64,000 nt of DNA from NCBI RefSeq assembly GCF_029637605.1, contig NZ_CP121261.1, positions 1,364,001 to 1,428,000 on the forward strand, written 5' to 3'. Both the position numbers and the translations under genes were made by a program. Below the pieces are notes generated by a model. It searched no databases. It was not told the origin of the DNA and was given only the letters and a program-made list of their open reading frames with translations. Positions 8,771 through 16,139 of the stretch are shown here, piece by piece (within the stretch, counting starts at the first letter, position 1; the number at the start of each line of letters is the position of its first letter). The stretch is from Achromobacter spanius (GTDB lineage Bacteria > Pseudomonadota > Gammaproteobacteria > Burkholderiales > Burkholderiaceae_B).

Positions 8771-8785
8771 TTCAAATATTTTGAA
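8771..8785. promoter_or_regulatory. LysR-type palindrome (T-N11-A) at the regulator start
   Basis: TTCAAA-TAT-TTTGAA is a perfect 6-bp inverted repeat with a 3-base spacer, fitting the LysR-box pattern. It touches the first base of the upstream ATG candidate of the LysR gene, suggesting autoregulation. Confidence 0.45.
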
Positions 8786-9657
8786 TGCCCACTTTTCGAC
8801 CTGACATGCAGCCTATTACGCCTGAATTACTCATCCTGGTAGACGCCATCGCCCGGCACGGCAGCTTTGCCAAGGCGGCCCGCGAATTGGGCAAGGTGCC
8901 ATCGGCCGTGACCTATTCCATACGCAAGCTGGAAGACGGCCTGGACGTCTTGCTGTTCGACCGCTCCGGACATCGCGCGCTACTTACGCCTGCGGGCGAG
9001 GCGCTGCTGAAGGACGGGCGGTATGTGTTGCAATCGTTGGATGATTTGGCGTGCCGCGTCAAGCGCATTGCCACGGGTTGGGAGGTGGAACTGCGCATTG
9101 CCGTCAGCGCGGTGCTGCCGTGGCGGCCGCTTTATGACCTGATCGCTGAATTCCAGACGCTGGAAAGCGCGACGACGCTGCGGTTTTCCAGCGAGGTACT
9201 AAGCGGCAATTGGGATGCGCTGACGTCCAATCGCGCGGACCTGGTCATCGGCGCAGGAGCCAATGCAGAGCCCACCGGGCCATATCGATCGCAAACCATC
9301 GGCACGACCCAGTTTGGTTTCTGCGTGGCGGCGCATCACCCTTTGGCGTCCTTGGCGCAACCCCTTAGCCGCGCGGACATCACGAAGTATTGCGCGGTGG
9401 TGGTGGCGGATACGTCGCGGAACCTGCCGCCGCAATCACGCGGCATCCTGGCGGATCAGTCCACGCTGGTCATGCCGTCAATGCAGGCGAAGATCGACGC
9501 GCAGGTGCGGGGTTTGGGTTGCGGTTATTTGCCGCTGACCATGGCCGCGCCGTATTTGGCGCAGGGCTTGTTGGTGGTGTGTGAGACGGATGAAGGGATG
9601 TCTCTGACGGAACACGTGGCTTACGCCTGGCGGGCGGAAGCGCCGGGGAAGCGCTGA
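8785..9657 (+). CDS. LysR family transcriptional regulator
   Basis: 290 residues: N-terminal winged helix-turn-helix (GSFAKAARELGKVPSAVTYS, about residues 27-46) and a C-terminal periplasmic-binding-protein-like effector domain. It is divergent from the pirin pair and may control it. A second ATG at 8806 (MQPITPELLI) gives a start more usual for LysR proteins and would place the palindrome at 8771-8785 in the leader rather than at the start codon. I therefore regard 8806 as equally likely. The inducer is unknown. Confidence 0.88.
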   Translation: MPTFRPDMQPITPELLILVDAIARHGSFAKAARELGKVPSAVTYSIRKLEDGLDVLLFDRSGHRALLTPAGEALLKDGRYVLQSLDDLACRVKRIATGWEVELRIAVSAVLPWRPLYDLIAEFQTLESATTLRFSSEVLSGNWDALTSNRADLVIGAGANAEPTGPYRSQTIGTTQFGFCVAAHHPLASLAQPLSRADITKYCAVVVADTSRNLPPQSRGILADQSTLVMPSMQAKIDAQVRGLGCGYLPLTMAAPYLAQGLLVVCETDEGMSLTEHVAYAWRAEAPGKR

Positions 9658-9713
9658 AATGGTGGCTGCAGAAGCTGAAATCGCCTAGGCTGTGTGAGAG
9701 TTTGCTGGGGATG
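9658..9713. other. Short unique spacer between LysR gene and repeat array
   Basis: No gene or clear signal is visible. The sequence leads directly into the first 85-bp repeat. Confidence 0.5.
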
Positions 9714-9715
9714 GG

Positions 9716-10290
9716 GTGATGGGTTTCGCGCGAATTACGGCGGTGTTCTTGCGACGGTTGGTGCGCGCTGCACCCATCCTACGGACGTGCCTTGTGTGGG
9801 GTGATGGGTGTCGCGCGAATTGCGGCGGTGTTCTTGCGACGGTTGGTGCGCGCTGCACCCATCCTACGGACGTGCCTTGTGCGGGGTGATGGGTTTCGCG
9901 CGAATTACGGCGGTGTTCTTGCGGCGGCTGGTGCGCGCTGCACCCATCCTACGGACGTGCCTTGTGCGGGGTGATGGGTTTCGCGCGAATTACGGCGGTG
10001 TTCTCGCGACGGTTGGTGCGCGCTGCACCCATCCTACGGACGTGCCTTGTGCGGGGTGATGGGTTTCGCGCGAATTACGGCGATGTTCTTGCGACGGTTG
10101 GTGCGCGCTGCACCCATCCTACGGACGTGCCTTGTGCGGGGTGATGGGTTTCGCGCGAATTACGGCGGTGTTCTTGCGACGGCTGGTGCGCGCTGCACCC
10201 ATCCTACGGACGTGCCTTGTGCGGGGGTGATGGGTTTCGCGCGGATTACGGCGGTGTTCTTGCGACGGCTGGTGCGCGCTGCACCCATCC
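9716..10290. repeat. Tandem array of 85-bp hairpin repeats, left part (7 copies)
   Basis: The anchor GATGGG recurs at 9718, 9803, 9888, 9973, 10058, 10143 and 10229, giving a period of 85 bp (86 once). Each unit holds GATGGGT...CGCGCG and, about 40 bases later, GCGCGCTGCACCCATCCTAC, which pair into a hairpin, followed by a GGACGTGCCTTGTG linker. Copies differ by a few bases. The seventh is cut inside CATCCTAC by the IS110-family element. No unit encodes a plausible protein, and 85 is not a multiple of three. Confidence 0.93.
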
Positions 10291-10299
10291 TTGTATGTT

Positions 10300-10475
10300 T
10301 TCATAGCACTTACCGATCTTGCTTCGGGGGTGCTGGGGATCGGGACGCACCCATCCATCAGCCGTCACCAGCGGACTGACGTCGGTAGATATCCCACCCC
10401 GCCCAAATACGTCGATTAAGAATCTAGCGGCCGTGACCGCCGATTGATCGCAAGGTAACGAATCGGGCGTGGCTT
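10300..10475 (+). ncRNA. Putative bridge RNA of the IS110-family element
   Basis: Two consecutive stem-loops can be drawn. Target loop: outer stem 10336-10340 with 10391-10395; left target guide 10347-10356 (GCACCCATCC, identical to the left target); apical stem 10359-10364 with 10372-10378; right target guide 10379-10388 (ACGTCGGTAG, pairing 9 of 10 with the right target). Donor loop: outer stem 10413-10418 with 10456-10460; left donor guide 10419-10425 (AGAATCT, identical to the element's right end); apical stem 10427-10430 with 10437-10440; right donor guide 10450-10454 (GCAAG, pairing with CTTGT at the left end through one G-T wobble). The order target loop then donor loop matches the IS621 bridge RNA. 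Exact RNA ends are not visible. Confidence 0.82.
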
Positions 10476-10512
10476 CCCCAGCAGACACAACGCTATCGCA
10501 GGGAGTCTAGAG

Positions 10513-11490
10513 ATGCAAACGTCTCAATCTTTCTTTGGTGTGGATGTGGGGAAATCCGAGGTTGTTGTGGCGATGCACGGGGCGGCCAAGCCGTTGACCC
10601 GAGCCGTCAAAAACTCAACGACTGGCTTGGAAAAATGGTTGCAAACGCTGCCGTCCGGAAGCGTTCTTGCCATGGAGTCCACCGGTGGCTACGAGCGCCT
10701 GTTGGCCGACCTGGCATATGAGCGTGGACTGCGCGTCTATGTGCTGAACCCCAAGGCCTTGCACCATTACGCCAAGTCGCAGGCTCAACGGGGCAAGACC
10801 GACCGACTCGACGCTGTCATGATTGCGCGTTACGTGGCGCTCGAGCACGAGCGGTTGCATAGCTACGAACCTTGCCCGGAGCACATCGAGCGCCTGAGTC
10901 AGATCCAACGCTTACGCAAGGTGGCGGTCACGACGCGCACGAGGCTGCGCCTGTCCAGCGATCGGCACAAACACGTGGGCTCGCAAGCTCAGGTCCAGCA
11001 AGCGTTGGATGCCTTGGCGCAGTTGGCAGATGCTCTTGAGCGCGAAATGCTCGATCAGATCGCTGCCGAACCCGCCTTGACCGACGACTTCAACTTAATC
11101 ACCAGCATTACCGGCGTGGGAAAGCTGACTGGGGCCGCACTGGTGACGGCCTTCGCCCGCATCCCGTTCGCCTCCTCGGACGCAGTGGTGGCCTACGCGG
11201 GGCTGGACCCCAGGCCCAAGGAGTCTGGCGCCTACAAAGGCCTGCGTAAACTCAGCAAGCAAGGCGATGCGGCCCTGAGAAGCCTTGCCTACAACGCGGC
11301 ATCCTCAGCAAGCCGAACAGCTGCCTTCAAACCCCTCTACGCAGCGTTACGAGCCAAGGGCTGGGCCTCAACGCAGGCATTAAACATCATCGCCAGAAAA
11401 CTCCTACGCATCGCCTTCGGCGTATGGAAATCGCGCAAACCCTTCGATGTAAACCTCTTTATGGTCAGCCAAGCTTGCGCCAAACCATAG
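10513..11490 (+). CDS. IS110-family transposase (RNA-guided DEDD/serine recombinase)
   Basis: 325 residues, the size of IS621 recombinase. The N-terminal RuvC-like DEDD domain shows Asp11 in GVDVGKS, Glu55 in AMESTGGY, and Asp97 and Asp100 in GKTDRLDA. The C-terminal Transposase_20 domain contains ITSITGVGKLTGAAL and AYAGLDPRPKESGAYKG, whose Ser238 is the likely nucleophile. By family knowledge the protein uses a bridge RNA from the upstream non-coding end to join donor and target DNA. A GGGAG ribosome-binding site lies 7 bases before the ATG. The stop codon lies within the left-donor sequence at the element end. The gene looks intact, so the element may be active. Confidence 0.94.
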   Translation: MQTSQSFFGVDVGKSEVVVAMHGAAKPLTRAVKNSTTGLEKWLQTLPSGSVLAMESTGGYERLLADLAYERGLRVYVLNPKALHHYAKSQAQRGKTDRLDAVMIARYVALEHERLHSYEPCPEHIERLSQIQRLRKVAVTTRTRLRLSSDRHKHVGSQAQVQQALDALAQLADALEREMLDQIAAEPALTDDFNLITSITGVGKLTGAALVTAFARIPFASSDAVVAYAGLDPRPKESGAYKGLRKLSKQGDAALRSLAYNAASSASRTAAFKPLYAALRAKGWASTQALNIIARKLLRIAFGVWKSRKPFDVNLFMVSQACAKP

Positions 11491-11493
11491 AAT

Positions 11494-11675
11494 CTACGGA
11501 CGTGCCTTGTGCGGGGTGATGGGTTTCGCGCGAATTACGGCGATGTTCTTGCGACGGCTGGTGCGCGCTGCACCCATCCTACGGACGTGCCTTGTGCGGG
11601 GTGATGGGTTTCGCGCGAATTGCGGCGGTTTTCTTGCGACGGGTGGTGCGCGCTGCACCCATCCTACCGGGTGAC
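11494..11675. repeat. 85-bp hairpin repeats, right part of the interrupted array
   Basis: After the insertion the array resumes with the remaining linker of copy seven, then two further copies anchored at 11518 and 11603 (period 85). With the left part this makes nine copies. Confidence 0.92.
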
Positions 11676-11688
11676 GTGCGTTGGATGC

Positions 11689-11751
11689 GTAGGATGGGTG
11701 GAGCGCGCCATGCCGTTCAGAAGAATCTGGACGCCGATCGCGCGCAACCCA
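11689..11751. repeat. Inverted half-unit of the same repeat family
   Basis: GTAGGATGGGTGGAGCGCG at the left and CGCGCGCAACCCATCA at the right form a hairpin with a unique loop. Its orientation is opposite to that of the 85-bp copies, so the locus as a whole is a palindromic pair with one arm amplified. Confidence 0.8.
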
Positions 11752-11783
11752 TCACATCCCCACACCACCACATCACCACGCCA

Positions 11784-13286
11784 TCACTCGTCCTCAATCC
11801 CCAATTCACGCAATTTTCGCGTGATGGTGTTGCGCCCAATCCCCAATCGTGATGCCGCTTCCACGCGGCGGCCACGGCTGGCGTCCAGGGCGCTTTGCAG
11901 CAGGATCTTTTCAAACTGACGGGTCAGCGTGGCCATTACAGCGGGTTCACCGCGTTCCAGCCTGTACTGCGCGTCGCGCAGCAGGGAATCTTGCCAATTG
12001 CGCGGCGCGCCGTCGTCCACCGCCTGCCCCTGCCCCGCCTGCACCACCGTGCCGATGCCTGAAATCGGCGCGGCCGGACGCAAGGGCGCCGACGCGGGTT
12101 GATGCTGTTGGTGTTCCAATGCGCGGATTTCCGGCGGAAGATCGGCGCGGTCCACCGTCTGACCGGGCGCCATGACCGTCAACCAGTGGCAGAAGTTTTC
12201 CAACTGCCGCACGTTGCCCGGAAAGTCGAACTTGGTCAGCACGGCCAGCGCGTCCGGCGTCAGGCGCTTGACCGGCACGCCCAGCGTGCGGGCGCTGGCG
12301 GTCAGAAAGTGCTGGGCCAGCGCGGGAATGTCTTCCACGCGCTCACGCAAGGGCGGCAGGCGCAGCCGGATCACGTTCAGGCGGTGGAACAAGTCTTCGC
12401 GGAACAGGCCCTGCTCTACACGCTGTTCCAGCGGCTGGTGGGTGGCCGCCACGATGCGCACGTCCACGCGCACCGGCTGTGCACCGCCCACGCGATAGAA
12501 GCTGCCTTCGGCCAGCACACGCAGCAAGCGGGTTTGAAGTTCGATCGGCATGTCGCCGATTTCGTCCAGGAACAGCGTGCCGCCATGCGCTTCCTCGAAG
12601 CGGCCCCGGCGCAAATTATTGGCGCCCGTGAACGCGCCGCGTTCGTGCCCGAACAATTCGGCTTCAAGCAGGTCACGCGGGATGGCCGCCGCGTTCAAGG
12701 CCACAAACGGCCCGCTGGCACGCACGCCGTGGCCGTGCAGCGCACGGGCCACCAATTCCTTGCCCGTGCCCGACTCGCCCGTGATCAACACCGTGACCTT
12801 GGACTGAGCCAGCCGGCCAATGGCGCGGAACACTTCCTGCATGGCGGTGGAAGACGACTGCGTCATCATCCAGCGCTCGTTGTTCTGCGCGCCCTCGCCT
12901 TGGCCTTCCGGGCTTTCGGGCTGTGCGGATTCCTGCATGGCGCGCTGGATCAGCGCCACCGCTTCGTTCACGTCGAACGGCTTGGCCAGGTAATCAAACG
13001 CGCCGCCCTGGAAGGCGGACACGGTGCTGTCCAGGTCGGCGAACGCGGTCATCACAATCACCGGCAAGCCAGGATGGCGTTCTTTCAACTGGCGCAACAG
13101 CTCCAAGCCATTGCCGCCAGGCATGCGGATATCGGACACCAAGGCGACGGGCGTTTCGCGCGACAGCGCTTCCAGCACGTCGGCCGATTGGGAAAAACTA
13201 CGGGTGGGGACACCAGCGCGGGCCAGGGCCTTTTCGAGGACCCAGCGGATGGCCTGGTCGTCGTCGACGATCCATACGGGTTTCAT
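11784..13286 (-). CDS. ntrC: Nitrogen regulation response regulator NtrC
   Basis: 500 residues. Receiver domain with Asp52 in SDIRMPGGNG; AAA+ domain with Walker A GESGTGKE (170-177), the sigma-54 contact loop GAFTGA (217-222) and LFLDEIGDMP; C-terminal Fis-type helix-turn-helix AASRLGIGRNTITRKLRELG. It activates sigma-54 promoters when phosphorylated by NtrB under nitrogen limitation. Start ATG overlaps the ntrB stop by one base (TGATG), so the pair is translationally coupled. Two NtrC-type sites and a sigma-54 promoter lie upstream of the adjacent glnA. Its 3' end faces the repeat array. Confidence 0.95.
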   Translation of the reverse strand: MKPVWIVDDDQAIRWVLEKALARAGVPTRSFSQSADVLEALSRETPVALVSDIRMPGGNGLELLRQLKERHPGLPVIVMTAFADLDSTVSAFQGGAFDYLAKPFDVNEAVALIQRAMQESAQPESPEGQGEGAQNNERWMMTQSSSTAMQEVFRAIGRLAQSKVTVLITGESGTGKELVARALHGHGVRASGPFVALNAAAIPRDLLEAELFGHERGAFTGANNLRRGRFEEAHGGTLFLDEIGDMPIELQTRLLRVLAEGSFYRVGGAQPVRVDVRIVAATHQPLEQRVEQGLFREDLFHRLNVIRLRLPPLRERVEDIPALAQHFLTASARTLGVPVKRLTPDALAVLTKFDFPGNVRQLENFCHWLTVMAPGQTVDRADLPPEIRALEHQQHQPASAPLRPAAPISGIGTVVQAGQGQAVDDGAPRNWQDSLLRDAQYRLERGEPAVMATLTRQFEKILLQSALDASRGRRVEAASRLGIGRNTITRKLRELGIEDE

Positions 13287-14350
13287 CAGTGTGCGGGCTC
13301 CATCGGTAGGACCAGGCGAAACTCGGTACGCCCGGGTCGGGATTCAAATTCGATGATGCCGCCGTGCTGCTGCACGAAGTCCTGGGCCAGGCTCAAGCCC
13401 AGCCCGGTACCGCCGGCCCTGGCCGTGACCAGCGGGTGGAAAATGCGGTCGCGGATGTGGTCCGGCACGCCCGGACCGTTGTCGATGATGGACAGCACCA
13501 GCGCAAGCCGGTGTTGCCGATGGGCCAGCATGACCTGCCGGGCCACGCGGGTGCGCAGCGTCACCACGCCGGGTTCCGTCTGCGGGCCTTGCGGCCGCGC
13601 AACCAGTTCCTGCGCCGCGTTGCGCGCCACGTTCAGCACCGCCTGCATCAGGCGGGCGGCATCGCCCTTCAAATCTGGCACCGAGGCGTCGTAGTCGCGC
13701 AGGATGGAGACGTCGTTGCGGAACTCGGCCTGAATCAGCGCGCAGACGCGCTCGCAGATTTCATGGATGTTCACCGGCCGCGCGTTCAGCGGCACACGTT
13801 GCGGGCCGCTCAAGCGGTCCACCAGCGCCTGCAGGCGGTCGGCTTCGGAAATAATGACTTGGGTATATTCAGCCAGCGCCGCACTGGGCAGCTCGGCTTC
13901 GAGCAATTGCGCGGCGCCGCGCAAACCGCCCAGGGGATTCTTCACTTCGTGCGCCAGATTGCGCAACAGCTCGCGGTGCGCTTCGATTTCATCCACCAGC
14001 CGATGATTACGGTCGGCCAGCACGCGCTGTTCGATCTCGCGCGTTTCGATCAATACCGGCCAGCGTTGGCCCGTCAGCCCCACCGTGGTGACCGCGACTT
14101 CAACGGATTCGGCGGCGCGGCGCAACGAGGCCAATTGCCTGACGTCGGCGTACCTGCCGGCCGCGGCGCGGTCGATGGAGGACTGGATGTTTTCTGGGGT
14201 GTCGAACAGCGTGGCAGCGGAGTGCCCGCAGAGTTGCTTGCGCGAGCGACCGAACAGATCTTCGGCGGCGGCGTTGGCGTATTCAATGTGGCCGCGCTCG
14301 TTGACCAGGAAAACGGACGTGGCAAGCAGGTCGAGAGCTTCTACATTCAT
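13286..14350 (-). CDS. ntrB: Nitrogen regulation sensor histidine kinase NtrB
   Basis: 354 residues, no membrane segment. N-terminal PAS domain (about 8-70, NERGHIEYANAAAEDLFG), dimerisation/phosphoacceptor helix with His134 in NLAHEVKNPLGG, and an ATPase domain with the N-box NVARNAAQ and G-box DNGPGVPDHI. It phosphorylates or dephosphorylates NtrC according to PII (GlnB) status. Situated between glnA and ntrC on the same strand, the classical glnA-ntrB-ntrC order. The 190-base gap to glnA could hold a secondary promoter or terminator. Confidence 0.95.
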   Translation of the reverse strand: MNVEALDLLATSVFLVNERGHIEYANAAAEDLFGRSRKQLCGHSAATLFDTPENIQSSIDRAAAGRYADVRQLASLRRAAESVEVAVTTVGLTGQRWPVLIETREIEQRVLADRNHRLVDEIEAHRELLRNLAHEVKNPLGGLRGAAQLLEAELPSAALAEYTQVIISEADRLQALVDRLSGPQRVPLNARPVNIHEICERVCALIQAEFRNDVSILRDYDASVPDLKGDAARLMQAVLNVARNAAQELVARPQGPQTEPGVVTLRTRVARQVMLAHRQHRLALVLSIIDNGPGVPDHIRDRIFHPLVTARAGGTGLGLSLAQDFVQQHGGIIEFESRPGRTEFRLVLPMEPAH

Positions 14351-14527
14351 TTTTCAACGTACCCGAATGACAGGGGAAAAGCGGAACGCGCCCGCGACGG
14401 CGGCGCCGGAACCCGGCGCCCTGCCCGCCAGGCGTGGTGCCTGGCGAACAAACCGTCGAGCCGCGACCTGGTGGTGCGCGATGTGTGGGCCCTGGTTTCT
14501 GCCACCATCATCGCGCTCCCCCCGCCA

Positions 14528-14551
14528 CAGCCTCTAAACGATCAGAGGCTG
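14528..14551 (-). terminator. Hairpin over the glnA stop codon
   Basis: CAGCCTCT / AGAGGCTG form an 8-bp stem that includes the last glnA codons. No T-run follows, so it may be a partial terminator reducing read-through from glnA into ntrBC. Confidence 0.45.
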
Positions 14552-15954
14552 TAGTACATGTCGAATTCGACCGGGTGCGTCGTCATGCGCAGACGATTCA
14601 CATCGGCCATCTTCAGATCGATGTAGGCGTTGAGCATGTCGTTGCTGAACACGCCACCACGGGTCAGGAATTCGCGATCGGCGTCCAGGGCTTCCAGCGC
14701 TTGTTCCAGCGAGGAGCACACGGTCGGGATCTTTGCGTCTTCTTCCGGCGGCAGGTCGTACAGGTTCTTGTCGGCCGGATCGCCCGGGTGGATCTTGTTC
14801 TGCACGCCGTCCAGGCCGGCCATCATCAGGGCCGAGAAAGCCAGGTACGGGTTGGCCAGGGGGTCCGGGAAACGCGCTTCGACGCGGCGGCCCTTCGGGT
14901 TGCCGACGTACGGAATGCGGATCGAGGCCGAACGGTTGCGGGCCGAGTAAGCCAGCTTGACCGGGGCTTCGTAGTGCGGAACCAGACGCTTGTACGAGTT
15001 GGTGCCCGGGTTGGTGATGGCGTTCAGGGCGCGGGCGTGCTTGATGATGCCGCCGATGTAGTACAGCGCGAATTCCGACAGGCCGGCGTAGCCGTTACCC
15101 GCGAACAGGTTTTGGCCATCCTTCCAGATGGATTGGTGCACGTGCATGCCGGAACCGTTGTCGCCGACGACGGGCTTGGGCATGAACGTGGCGGTCTTGC
15201 CGTAGGCGTGGGCCACGTTGTGCACCACGTACTTGACGATCTGCGTCCAGTCGGCGCGCTGAACCAGCGTGCTGAACTTGGTGCCGATTTCCAGCTGGCC
15301 GGCGCCGGCCACTTCATGGTGGTGCACTTCAACCGGCACGCCCATTTGTTCCATCAGCAGGCACATTTCCGAACGCATGTCCTGGAACGAATCAACCGGG
15401 GGAACGGGGAAGTAGCCGCCCTTGACAGCGGGACGATGGCCGGTGTTGCCGCCTTCGAATTCCAGGCCGGTCGACCACGAGGCTTCTTCGGACTTGATCT
15501 TGACGAACGTGCCCGACATGTCGGTGTTCCAGGTCACGCCGTCGAACACGAAGAATTCGGGTTCCGGACCAAAGTAGGCGGTGTCGCCCAGGCCGGAGGA
15601 CTTCAGGTAGGCTTCGGCGCGCTTGGCCAGCGAACGCGGGTCGCGGTCATAGCCCTTCAGGTCGGACGGTTCAACGACGTCGCACGACAGGATCAGGGTG
15701 GGCTCTTCGCGGAACGGGTCCAGGTTGGCGGACGAGCAGTCGGGGATGAGCAGCATGTCGGACGCTTCAATGCCCTTCCAACCCGGGATCGACGAACCGT
15801 CGAAAGCCTGCCCGCTTTCCAGCTTGTCTTCGTCGATCGCGGAGGTGGGCACGGAAACGTGGTGCTCACGGCCAACCGTATCGGTAAAGCGGAAATCCAC
15901 GAATTTGACTTCGTTATCGGCGATCTGTTTCAGGACGTCTTTCGGGCTTGCCAT
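14542..15954 (-). CDS. glnA: Glutamine synthetase, type I
   Basis: 470 residues, standard GSI length. It makes glutamine from glutamate, ammonia and ATP as a dodecamer. [12 protein letters not shown] (residues 51-62), the glutamate-binding loop [14 protein letters not shown] (262-275), [12 protein letters not shown] and the adenylylation-site tyrosine Tyr399 in [10 protein letters not shown] are present, so activity is likely controlled by GlnE adenylylation. Transcription is predicted from a sigma-54 promoter at 16015-16030 with two upstream NtrC sites. ntrB and ntrC follow. Confidence 0.97.
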   Translation of the reverse strand: MASPKDVLKQIADNEVKFVDFRFTDTVGREHHVSVPTSAIDEDKLESGQAFDGSSIPGWKGIEASDMLLIPDCSSANLDPFREEPTLILSCDVVEPSDLKGYDRDPRSLAKRAEAYLKSSGLGDTAYFGPEPEFFVFDGVTWNTDMSGTFVKIKSEEASWSTGLEFEGGNTGHRPAVKGGYFPVPPVDSFQDMRSEMCLLMEQMGVPVEVHHHEVAGAGQLEIGTKFSTLVQRADWTQIVKYVVHNVAHAYGKTATFMPKPVVGDNGSGMHVHQSIWKDGQNLFAGNGYAGLSEFALYYIGGIIKHARALNAITNPGTNSYKRLVPHYEAPVKLAYSARNRSASIRIPYVGNPKGRRVEARFPDPLANPYLAFSALMMAGLDGVQNKIHPGDPADKNLYDLPPEEDAKIPTVCSSLEQALEALDADREFLTRGGVFSNDMLNAYIDLKMADVNRLRMTTHPVEFDMYYSL

Positions 15955-16014
15955 GTCATCTCCATTAGATAAAAGGGTCGAGGGCTTTGCCGCTCGACTG
16001 GCATAAAAGAGGGA

Positions 16015-16030
16015 AGCAATAAGCGTGCCA
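16015..16030 (-). promoter_or_regulatory. Sigma-54 promoter of glnA
   Basis: On the minus strand TGGCACGCTTATTGCT matches the -24/-12 consensus TGGCACR-N4-TTGCW completely. It lies 61 bases before the glnA start. Confidence 0.9.
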
Positions 16031-16082
16031 GGTTTTCCCCTAGGGAATCCCGGGGGAAGAGCGCACGCTTATGGAAACACGA

Positions 16083-16099
16083 AGCACCAACCTGGTGCA
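16083..16099. promoter_or_regulatory. NtrC binding site, promoter-distal to the core by about 55 bp
   Basis: AGCACC-AACCT-GGTGCA matches the NtrC consensus TGCACC-N5-GGTGCA at all arm bases but one. Confidence 0.8.
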
Positions 16100-16115
16100 A
16101 AAGATGGAGCATGAT

Positions 16116-16132
16116 TGCTCCGTTTTGGTGCA
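16116..16132. promoter_or_regulatory. Second NtrC binding site upstream of glnA
   Basis: TGCTCC-GTTTT-GGTGCA matches the NtrC consensus with one arm mismatch. It is spaced 33 bp (about three helical turns) from the other site, which suits cooperative binding. It ends 8 bases from the hemW stop. Confidence 0.75.
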
Positions 16133-16139
16133 AAAGCAA

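Larger units (their letters stand above)
10290..11493 (+). mobile_element. IS110-family insertion sequence inserted in the repeat array
   Basis: About 1204 bp, bounded by the two copies of the dinucleotide CT (10290-10291 and 11494-11495). Removing it restores CACCCATC-CT-ACGGACG exactly as in the neighbouring repeat copies. There are no long terminal inverted repeats. A long 5' non-coding end (about 220 bp) and almost no 3' end place it in the IS110 rather than the IS1111 group. It carries one DEDD recombinase gene and a readable bridge-RNA region. Confidence 0.92.

Noticed and set aside
9792..10379. Repeated Arg-rich reading frames in the 85-bp units
   Set aside because: The frame shifts by one base in every copy. 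They are by-products of a hairpin repeat with no start signals.
10290..11493. IS1111-group assignment of the insertion sequence
   Set aside because: Almost no non-coding DNA lies after the recombinase stop and no subterminal inverted repeats are seen. The long 5' end with guides fits the IS110 group.
9716..11675. Possible CRISPR array
   Set aside because: The 85-bp units are directly adjacent and nearly identical throughout; there are no unique spacers and no cas genes.
12099..13694. 531-residue open frame antisense to ntrC and ntrB
   Set aside because: Shadow of ntrC and ntrB, with no domain.
14434..15972. 512-residue open frame antisense to glnA
   Set aside because: It mirrors a strongly conserved gene in high-GC DNA and has no recognisable domain or ribosome-binding site.
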